From Xanthomonas hortorum (GTDB lineage: Bacteria > Pseudomonadota > Gammaproteobacteria > Xanthomonadales > Xanthomonadaceae): a DNA stretch of 64,000 bases. The stretch is from NCBI RefSeq assembly GCF_024339125.1, contig NZ_CP101417.1:4785001-4849000 (forward strand), in the 5' to 3' direction. The notes under the pieces were generated by a model. That model saw only the letters and a list, made by a program, of their open reading frames with translations. It made no database searches and was not told the origin of the DNA. Shown piece by piece: positions 58,261 through 64,000 of this stretch. Position 1 is the first letter of the stretch; each line of letters opens with the position of its first letter. The translations under genes and the position numbers were made by a program.

Positions 58261-61200
58261 ATGAGCAATCAATTTCGTCGCCACGCCCTCAAGCGCACCG
58301 CTCTGGCTGTTGTGCTGGGCGCGTGTCTCGCCAACGGTGCGGTCTATGCACAAAGCACGACCGGCAGCATCTACGGTAGCGCTCCCTCTGAAGCGGGCAG
58401 CACCATCGTCGTGCAGAGCGACACCGGCCTCAGCCGCACGATCACCATCGACGCCAATGGCCGTTACAACCTCGGCTCATTGCCGGTGGGCGCCTACACC
58501 GTCACCCTCAAGCGCGGCGATCAGGTCGTCGATACCCGCAAGAACGTGCAGCTGCGCGTAGGGTCCGGCACAGAGGTGTCGTTTGCTGGCGCAACTGCCA
58601 GCGGCAGCACCGATGCAACGACGCTCGGCGCGATCACGGTGACGGCCGCCAATGCGCCGAAGATCGATGTCAGCTCCACCAGCTCGCGCTCGGTGATCAC
58701 CTCAGAGCAGTTGGCAACCCTGCCGCTGGGACGCAGCGCCGAAGCGATTGCGTTGCTTGCACCAGGTGCGATTTCCGGAAGTGGCGCCTTCAACAATGGC
58801 TCGCGGTCCACCATCTCGTTCGGCGGCGCTGGTGTGACGGAGAATGCCTATTACATCAACGGCGTTAATGTCACTAATCCGTTCAACAACCTCGGCGGGC
58901 TCAGCCTCCCCTACGGCGCAATCGACCAACAGGAAACATATACGGGCGGCTACAGCGCGAAGTACGGCCGCTCGACCGGCGGCGTCATCAGCCAAGTGGG
59001 TAAGCGCGGCACCAACGAGTGGCATTTTGGTGCGCAAGCGGTATGGGAACCGAAATCGCTGGCGAGCTCACGCGGCGATGCTTGGTATCCGAATAGCGAA
59101 CTTCCGGAGAATTATGGTTATGAAGATGACGACCTGCCCGGGACGATCTATCGCCGCGGCAAGGGCGACGTGCAGAACAGGACCGTTTACAGCGCGTACG
59201 CGGGTGGCCCGCTGATTGAGGATCGCCTATTCCTGTTCGTGGCCGGCGAAACGGACAAGGTCGACGGAGCAACCACCAATATTGCGACGGCCGCCAGCGA
59301 CCAGGGACGCAGCCATTATGAGAACAGTTCGCCGAAGTTCTACGGCAAACTGGACTGGAATATCAACGACAGCAACATTCTCGAATACACACGCATCGAA
59401 AATAACGATCGACGTTCTGGCGTATACAACAACTACGACTATGCAACACTTACGGATCAGGGCCCTTCTGGCTTGTTCACGGATACGTACAAGCTCAAAG
59501 ACAGTGTCGATATCGTCAAGTTCACCAGTTACATCACAGACGACCTGACCCTCAATGCAACGTGGGGACGCGATACTCAGCACAACCAACAGTTCAACCC
59601 TGGTGCATCGGCATTGCCCAACATCGCCAGTTCGACTCTGCAGGACCCGGCAATCACCGGCGGCCGGCGTATTACCAACGGGCAGGCCACCACGACTGTC
59701 AAGGCATCAGACCCGATCAATAAGAGTCGCAATCTGCGTCTGGAGCTGAACTATCGTCTAGGCGATCATGACTTGACCGCCGGCGTGGACAATATGTACT
59801 TCAACGCCTACGACGAAGGCGTATTTACCAGTGGTCCAGGGTATCGCTGGATCTACGGCAGCCAGGACGATCCCAGCGAACCCATCAATGGTGCACTGGG
59901 CGTTGGCCCCTCCGGAGGTAATGGCTACTTCGTGAACCGCCGTATCTTGACCACAGTTACCAGCATGGCCGTCGAGCAGAAGGCCTACTACTTGGAAGAT
60001 CGGTGGCAGGTCAACGATAACTGGCTCCTCACGCTGGGTATCCGAAACGACAAGTTCACCAACTACAACAGCGATCATGTGGCTTACGTGGACAGTGGTG
60101 ACCAGTGGGCTCCGCGTGTCGGGGTGAGCTGGGATGTCTTTGGCGACTCTTCCTTTAAGGTGTTCGCTAACGTCGGTCGCTACTATCTTGCGCTGCCGAA
60201 TCAGGTCGCCATTCGCGGGGCATCGGCCTCGACGTTCACGAACGAATATTTCACCTACACCGGGATCGACGCCAACGGCGAACCAACTGGCCTGACTGCA
60301 CTCGGTCCCGGCCCGGTCTCCTCCAACGGTGAATATGGTGAGGCACCGGATCCGAACTCGTTCGCCCCAAGCGATCTGAAGTCGCAGTATCAAGACGAGT
60401 TCCTGATTGGCTTCGAAAAGACGCTCGGCGAGAAGTGGAATTCGGGCGCGAAAGTCACTTATCGCAAACTCCAGACTGCGATCGATGACGTCTGCGATCC
60501 CGGCCGTATGTCCGATGCGCTTACCGCAGCGGGCGGTGATGCCAGCAGCGTGAGTATTCCTGGTTGCGTGATGTTCAACCCGGGCGAGACCAACACCTAC
60601 AACCTTGCCAACACTGACGGCTCTGGCTATACCCAGCTGCGTATGTCGCAGTCCGATTGGGGCTTCACCGACAAAGCCAAGCGCAACTACGTTGCCGTGG
60701 ATCTCTTCATCGAGCATCCCTTCGATGAAAAGTGGTACGGCCGCGTCGATTACACCTGGTCGCACCTATACGGCAACACCGAAGGGCAGGTGAAGTCAGA
60801 TCTTGGGCAAGCCGACATCTCCAAGACTCAGGACTGGGATGCAGCCCAGCTTATGTACTACGCAGGTGGCAATCTGGCCAATGATCGTCGCCATCAGTTG
60901 AAGGCGTTCGGTGCCTACCAATTCACTCCAGAATGGCTGGCATCTGCCACGGTCAGGGTGATGTCGGGCACACCGAAGTCCTGCCTGGGTTATTACGCCG
61001 GCCCTGACGCTGCAGCGCTGAACTACGATCCGGTCGGTTATGGCTCGTCGTATCACTACTGCTATGGCCAACCTGTATCTGCCGGCGGCGCTGGGGAGAC
61101 TCCATGGATCAAAAATCTCGATCTAGGCGTCACGTATCGTCCAGGCTTCGCCGATCACAAGCTGGCATTTTCGCTGAATGTATTCAATGTACTGAATGAT

Positions 61201-61335
61201 CGTTCGGTCAATCGCATCTCCAGCACCAATGAAGTCACTCGCCGGACCGTGTCCAATACGTATGGGCTCGGTACCGAAGCCTGGAGCTACAACCAGCCGC
61301 GCTACATGCGTCTGACTGCGTCCTACGACTTCTGA
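58261..61335 (+). CDS. Oar-like TonB-dependent receptor
   Basis: A 1024-aa outer-membrane protein. Signal peptide ends GAVYAQS. A carboxypeptidase-regulatory-like/CNA-B domain follows (about 35-105: GSIYGSAPSEAGSTIVVQSDTGLSRTITIDANGRYNLGSLPVGAYTVTLKRG). The plug comes next (GAITVTAANAPKIDVSSTSSRSVITSEQLATLPLGRSAEAIALLAPG, NAYYINGVNVTNPF, TGGYSAKYGRSTGGVISQVGK). A large barrel ends in LTASYDF with C-terminal Phe. This is the Oar/MopA-type layout seen in xanthomonads. It imports an unknown substrate with TonB-ExbBD energy. A GGTTAGGA ribosome site precedes the ATG. Confidence 0.94.
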   Translation: MSNQFRRHALKRTALAVVLGACLANGAVYAQSTTGSIYGSAPSEAGSTIVVQSDTGLSRTITIDANGRYNLGSLPVGAYTVTLKRGDQVVDTRKNVQLRVGSGTEVSFAGATASGSTDATTLGAITVTAANAPKIDVSSTSSRSVITSEQLATLPLGRSAEAIALLAPGAISGSGAFNNGSRSTISFGGAGVTENAYYINGVNVTNPFNNLGGLSLPYGAIDQQETYTGGYSAKYGRSTGGVISQVGKRGTNEWHFGAQAVWEPKSLASSRGDAWYPNSELPENYGYEDDDLPGTIYRRGKGDVQNRTVYSAYAGGPLIEDRLFLFVAGETDKVDGATTNIATAASDQGRSHYENSSPKFYGKLDWNINDSNILEYTRIENNDRRSGVYNNYDYATLTDQGPSGLFTDTYKLKDSVDIVKFTSYITDDLTLNATWGRDTQHNQQFNPGASALPNIASSTLQDPAITGGRRITNGQATTTVKASDPINKSRNLRLELNYRLGDHDLTAGVDNMYFNAYDEGVFTSGPGYRWIYGSQDDPSEPINGALGVGPSGGNGYFVNRRILTTVTSMAVEQKAYYLEDRWQVNDNWLLTLGIRNDKFTNYNSDHVAYVDSGDQWAPRVGVSWDVFGDSSFKVFANVGRYYLALPNQVAIRGASASTFTNEYFTYTGIDANGEPTGLTALGPGPVSSNGEYGEAPDPNSFAPSDLKSQYQDEFLIGFEKTLGEKWNSGAKVTYRKLQTAIDDVCDPGRMSDALTAAGGDASSVSIPGCVMFNPGETNTYNLANTDGSGYTQLRMSQSDWGFTDKAKRNYVAVDLFIEHPFDEKWYGRVDYTWSHLYGNTEGQVKSDLGQADISKTQDWDAAQLMYYAGGNLANDRRHQLKAFGAYQFTPEWLASATVRVMSGTPKSCLGYYAGPDAAALNYDPVGYGSSYHYCYGQPVSAGGAGETPWIKNLDLGVTYRPGFADHKLAFSLNVFNVLNDRSVNRISSTNEVTRRTVSNTYGLGTEAWSYNQPRYMRLTASYDF

Positions 61336-61400
61336 TCGTTTGATCGCGTGCAAAGGCGGAGGTGGGATACTCACCTTCGCCCTGCAGACGTACTGTCTAT

Positions 61401-61427
61401 GGCCCCGGTCTTTCCGGGGCTTTTTTT
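61401..61427 (+). terminator. Rho-independent terminator after the Oar-like gene
   Basis: GGCCCCGG-TCTTT-CCGGGGC followed by seven to eight T. It stands 65 bp after the stop. Confidence 0.9.
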
Positions 61428-61448
61428 GGGCTGCCATCGCTGCCTGCG

Positions 61449-61614
61449 TCAGCCGGCCAAAATCACCTGCGCCGCATTATGCCCAGGCGCTCCACCACCG
61501 GGATGCGTGCCCGATCCGCATAGATACAGACCTGGCACCGCACCGCGATACGCGCCCTAGCCAGCATCGGGCGTGCGCTGAAGAGTTGATTGAGGCTGAC
61601 GGCGCCCTGAGCCC
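61449..61614 (-). pseudogene. Decayed duplicate of the 3' end of the oxidoreductase gene
   Basis: On the minus strand AVSLNQLFSARPML...GHNAAQVILAG* corresponds to the last ~55 codons of the gene at 62798. It has a 1-nt loss (frameshift after PML), a 9-nt loss and many substitutions. The complete copy reads GALSLNQLFSARPML...GHNAARVILGG. It is a remnant of an old duplication or exchange. Confidence 0.88.
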
Positions 61615-61716
61615 TTGGTGATCACCTCCGAGCAGCTCGCAACGCTGCAGCTTGGCCGTAACAATCGCGCTGTTGTTGTCACGCCCCCAACTCTGGAGCC
61701 ACTTGGGCGCAGCTGA
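61615..61716 (+). pseudogene. Fragment of an Oar-like receptor plug
   Basis: LVITSEQLATLQLGRNNRAVVVTPPTLEPLGRS* matches SVITSEQLATLPLGRSAEAIALLAPGAIS in the intact receptor (58690-58770). Only ~33 codons remain, joined directly to the oxidoreductase remnant. Together they show a recombined boundary. Confidence 0.82.
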
Positions 61717-61794
61717 CGCCCAGCTGGCTCGCCGGCTCAACCGCACCACGCTTGAACTCTGTGCTGAACCTCCTTCGCCTAACCTAAACACTTC

Positions 61795-62202
61795 TCAGGC
61801 CTCGATCGGCCTTTTTTTGTAAGTGTCTGTGATAAAGGGAGTGAACCCGATCTCTGATCGCAAGAAACACGGAGATGTCGTCGCGACGATTCCGACAGGT
61901 TTACCATTGCTCCAGAGACCGGTTATCCGGACCTCTTTTGAGGTTTTAAGAAACTGATCAGCGGCAGGACTAGACGCGGCGCGCGCTACCCGAACATGCA
62001 CCCCGAGGTTTCGAACCACTACAGGCATACCGGTCTGTAGCGAAGCAGACGGGTAGCAAGGACCTCGCAGTCCGCAGATCTTTTGGCAGCTAAACCTGCG
62101 AACGCAAGCAAAATCCTCCTTTGGAGGCACGACGATAATCGACGCAGGAGGCGCTGTACCGGTGTAAAAGAACCTATACCGCCAGCCCTGAAGTTGACTC
62201 AT
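61795..62202 (-). CDS. Unknown protein downstream of the broken small secreted gene
   Basis: A 135-aa frame starting directly after the previous stop (TAGATG). It has Cys-rich and Val-rich parts (CVRRFSCQKICGLRGPCYP; VRNLGVHVRVARAASS; SNGKPVGIVATTSPCFLRSEIGF). No signal peptide and no family are seen. Its last codons lie in a plus-strand terminator, so the end may be fortuitous. It may be a decayed or young gene. Confidence 0.45.
   Translation of the reverse strand: MSQLQGWRYRFFYTGTAPPASIIVVPPKEDFACVRRFSCQKICGLRGPCYPSASLQTGMPVVVRNLGVHVRVARAASSPAADQFLKTSKEVRITGLWSNGKPVGIVATTSPCFLRSEIGFTPFITDTYKKRPIEA
61797..61818 (+). terminator. Rho-independent terminator
   Basis: AGGCC-TCGATC-GGCCT followed by a T-run to 61818. 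It probably ended the receptor gene whose fragment lies at 61615. Confidence 0.8.
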
Positions 62203-62598
62203 CTAACCCCTTACAGGCGTCCATCCAAAATCCCACAGAAGTTCAGGCTCAGTTGTCTGGCACGGAAAGCGTCCGATCAGATCACATGCCTCTTCTTCTG
62301 TGAACGGGGCACTGCTTGGTACCGAATAAGTTACCGATGTATCGTTTTGAATGTTGCAAGTTCCACCGCCCGGCGGACAAATGACTTCACTATTGCAGCC
62401 GCCCTTAATCGTCAAACGATATGGCGCAGAAGTATCTCCTCAATGCCATCGGGCATTATTGCAGAAGTACGCCTGCTGACCAACGGGCACGCCCTCGGCA
62501 GTAAAATAGACGTAATTCATCGAGTTCTTACGGGCAGCCTGGACGTCTGCTCCAGCACATGCGAGGACAATCAACAACCCAGCAGAAGCAATCTTCAC
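62203..62598 (-). pseudogene. Small secreted protein gene split by an in-frame TGA
   Basis: From GTG 62598, with AAGGAG upstream, the frame reads a signal peptide (MKIASAGLLIVLACAGADVQA), then NYVYFTAEGVPVGQQAYFCNNARWH, then TGA at 62442-62440. It goes on in the same frame with GDTSAPYRLTIKGGCNSEVICPPGGGT and ends WTPVRG at 62203. The codon is most simply a changed TGG (Trp). The whole would be a 131-aa Cys-rich secreted protein. As read it is truncated at 52 residues. Confidence 0.82.
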
Positions 62599-62797
62599 CT
62601 GACATCTCCTTGTGAGTGAAATTCGCGCAATTACTGCGAGCGCACTCCATTATTATCATTTCCTAAAATATATTATAGATAAAGATCACATTTTAAGAAT
62701 AAAAAGCAATAAAGTTATTAGACTTTTCAGAGGAGTGCCTGCTTCAAACCAGCCCCGCCTCGGAAGCGAATTCGGTTCGACGCATTACAGCAAACCC

Positions 62798-64000
62798 TCA
62801 ACCACCCAAAATCACCCGCGCCGCATTATGCCCAGGCGCGCCGGTCACCCCGCCGCCGGGATGCGTCCCGGACCCGCATAGATACAGCCCGGGTATCGCA
62901 CCACGATAGGCGCCCTGCCCCAGCATGGGGCGTGCGCTGAAGAGTTGGTTGAGGCTGAGGGCGCCGTGGAAGATGTCGCCGCCGATCAAGCCGAAGATGC
63001 GCTCCAGATCGAGGGGGCTGAGGATCTGCCGGCCCAGCACCGATGCGGCGAATCCTGGCGCGTAGCGCTCCACCGTTGCAATCATCAAATCGGCGACTTC
63101 TTCGCGATGATCGTCCCAGTGCCGACCATCGGGAAGTTGAGGTGCCACGTGTTGGCAGAACAGGCTGGCCACATGCTGCCCAGGCGGCGCCAGGCTGTCG
63201 TCCAAGGTGCTGGGAATCAGCAGTTCGACCACCGGCTCGCGCGACCATCCGAATGCGCGCGCGTCCTGCCAGGCACGGTCCATGTAATCCAGACTCGGCG
63301 CGAGAATGATGCCGGCGGTGAGATGGTCGCCCGTACCTGGCAATGCGGTGAATTCCGGCAGGCGAGAGAGCGCCACGTTCATGCGGAACGTGCCTGATCC
63401 ACAGCGGTAATGCGCCATGCGTTCGTGTGTGGGCACAGGGACATCTTCTGGACGCATCAGGCGTTGATAGAGCAGTTTCGGATTGACGTTGGCAACCACT
63501 GCACGCGTTCGAATCGTCTCTCCGTGAGCGGTGAGGACACCAACCGCACGGCCCTGCTCCACCAGCACTCGCTCCACCGCACAGCCGGTGCGAATGTCCG
63601 CACCAGCTTCGCGCGCACTGGCGGCCATTGCCTGCGTAATGGCGCCCATGCCACCGATGGCATGGCCCCAGGCACCCTTGACGCCGTTGCTTTGCCCGAA
63701 CACGTGATGCAACAACACATAAGCCGTGCCCGGCGCGTACGGGCTGGCGTAATTGCCGACGATGCCGTCGAAGCCAAATAGCGCCTTGATTGGTGCGCTT
63801 TCGAACCAGCGATCCAGATACTCGGCTGCGGAAATCGTGAATAAATCGAGCAGATCCTGACGTAACGTAAGCGACAAGCCCTGCAGCTGCAGCCCCACCT
63901 TTCCCGCTCGCCACAACTGCGGCAACGCGCGTAGCCAGCCGCCCTCGGTGACATCGGGCGGCGGCTGTAATGCCAGCGCACGCAAGACATCGGCCAGTTG
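62798..64000 (-). CDS. Phytoene desaturase-like NAD(P)/FAD oxidoreductase, 5' end outside the window
   Basis: The visible ~400 residues hold the central and C-terminal parts of a CrtI-type amine-oxidase-fold enzyme: NYASPYAPGTAYVLLHHVFGQSNGVKGAWGHAIGGMGAITQAMAASAREAGADIRTGCAVERVLVE, then ILSPLDLERIFGLIGGDIFHGALSLNQLFSARP and the C-terminal FAD motif GLYLCGSGTHPGGGVTGAPGHNAARVILG. Relatives are annotated as phytoene dehydrogenases or pyridine-nucleotide-disulfide-like proteins; the substrate is not fixed by sequence. It stays open to the window end. Confidence 0.92.
   Translation of the reverse strand, partial: QLADVLRALALQPPPDVTEGGWLRALPQLWRAGKVGLQLQGLSLTLRQDLLDLFTISAAEYLDRWFESAPIKALFGFDGIVGNYASPYAPGTAYVLLHHVFGQSNGVKGAWGHAIGGMGAITQAMAASAREAGADIRTGCAVERVLVEQGRAVGVLTAHGETIRTRAVVANVNPKLLYQRLMRPEDVPVPTHERMAHYRCGSGTFRMNVALSRLPEFTALPGTGDHLTAGIILAPSLDYMDRAWQDARAFGWSREPVVELLIPSTLDDSLAPPGQHVASLFCQHVAPQLPDGRHWDDHREEVADLMIATVERYAPGFAASVLGRQILSPLDLERIFGLIGGDIFHGALSLNQLFSARPMLGQGAYRGAIPGLYLCGSGTHPGGGVTGAPGHNAARVILGG

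Noticed and set aside
1-64000. tRNA or rRNA genes, including a tRNA as phage attachment site
   Set aside because: No cloverleaf or rRNA sequence was recognised; the attachment site is clearly in rimO.

Overview
The window comes from a high-GC gammaproteobacterial plant-associated chromosome, almost certainly Xanthomonas. The grounds are a XopJ/YopJ-type effector gene behind a perfect plant-inducible-promoter (PIP) box, two large TonB-dependent receptor loci, Xanthomonas-type repeats and an integron-type attC site, and protein sequences typical of that genus (RimO, NudK, GreB). All assignments rest on reading the sequence and on recalled family motifs; no database search was run.

Left chromosomal part (1-11247): a truncated lytic transglycosylase, a HerA-like ATPase, an NlpE-like exported protein, nudK, a complete IS5-family element with 4-bp CTAA target duplications, a membrane protein with a helical tail, a tandem array of about 294-bp palindromic repeats, a rhomboid protease, greB and rimO.

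Prophage (about 11248-51143, 39.9 kb): a P2-like temperate phage brought in by a large serine integrase. It is inserted in codons 16-17 of rimO. An 11-bp core (TTCGGGCAGCC) lies at both ends. The displaced native rimO start is still readable beyond attR. At attL the phage supplies a new start codon and a look-alike N-terminus, so rimO stays open. Order inside: integrase; two small genes; a GGTAAT repeat array; a cargo block (Imm11-like protein, 1328-aa protein with an N-terminal AHH/HNH-type nuclease signature, two membrane proteins); a Com-like regulator overlapping a DNA methyltransferase; P2-type packaging and capsid genes (Q,P / O,N,M,L,X); lysis genes (holin-like, GH19 endolysin, Rz/Rz1); tail completion R,S; a XopJ-family type III effector with PIP box and -10; baseplate and fibre genes (J,I,fibre,tfa,V,W); sheath, tube, E/E' frameshift pair, tape measure, U and D; a probable single integron gene cassette next to the terminator after D; a repressor/Cro-like switch; an Ogr-type late activator; a primase/ATPase replication protein; and a tightly overlapping run of small unknown genes up to attR.

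Right chromosomal part (51144-64000): dienelactone hydrolase and HIT protein (overlapping), two paralogous micro-membrane proteins, dcd, mrp, a TonB-dependent receptor broken by an out-of-frame internal deletion, an intact Oar-like TonB receptor, a small graveyard of duplicated gene ends, a small secreted-protein gene split by an in-frame TGA, and the 3' part of a phytoene-desaturase-like oxidoreductase.

How it fits together: the prophage appears structurally complete (integration, control, replication, capsid, tail and lysis genes all open). It carries at least three accessory loads: a nuclease/immunity-like block, a host-regulated (HrpX-type) effector and an integron cassette. It appears to pay for its insertion site by repairing rimO at the protein level.
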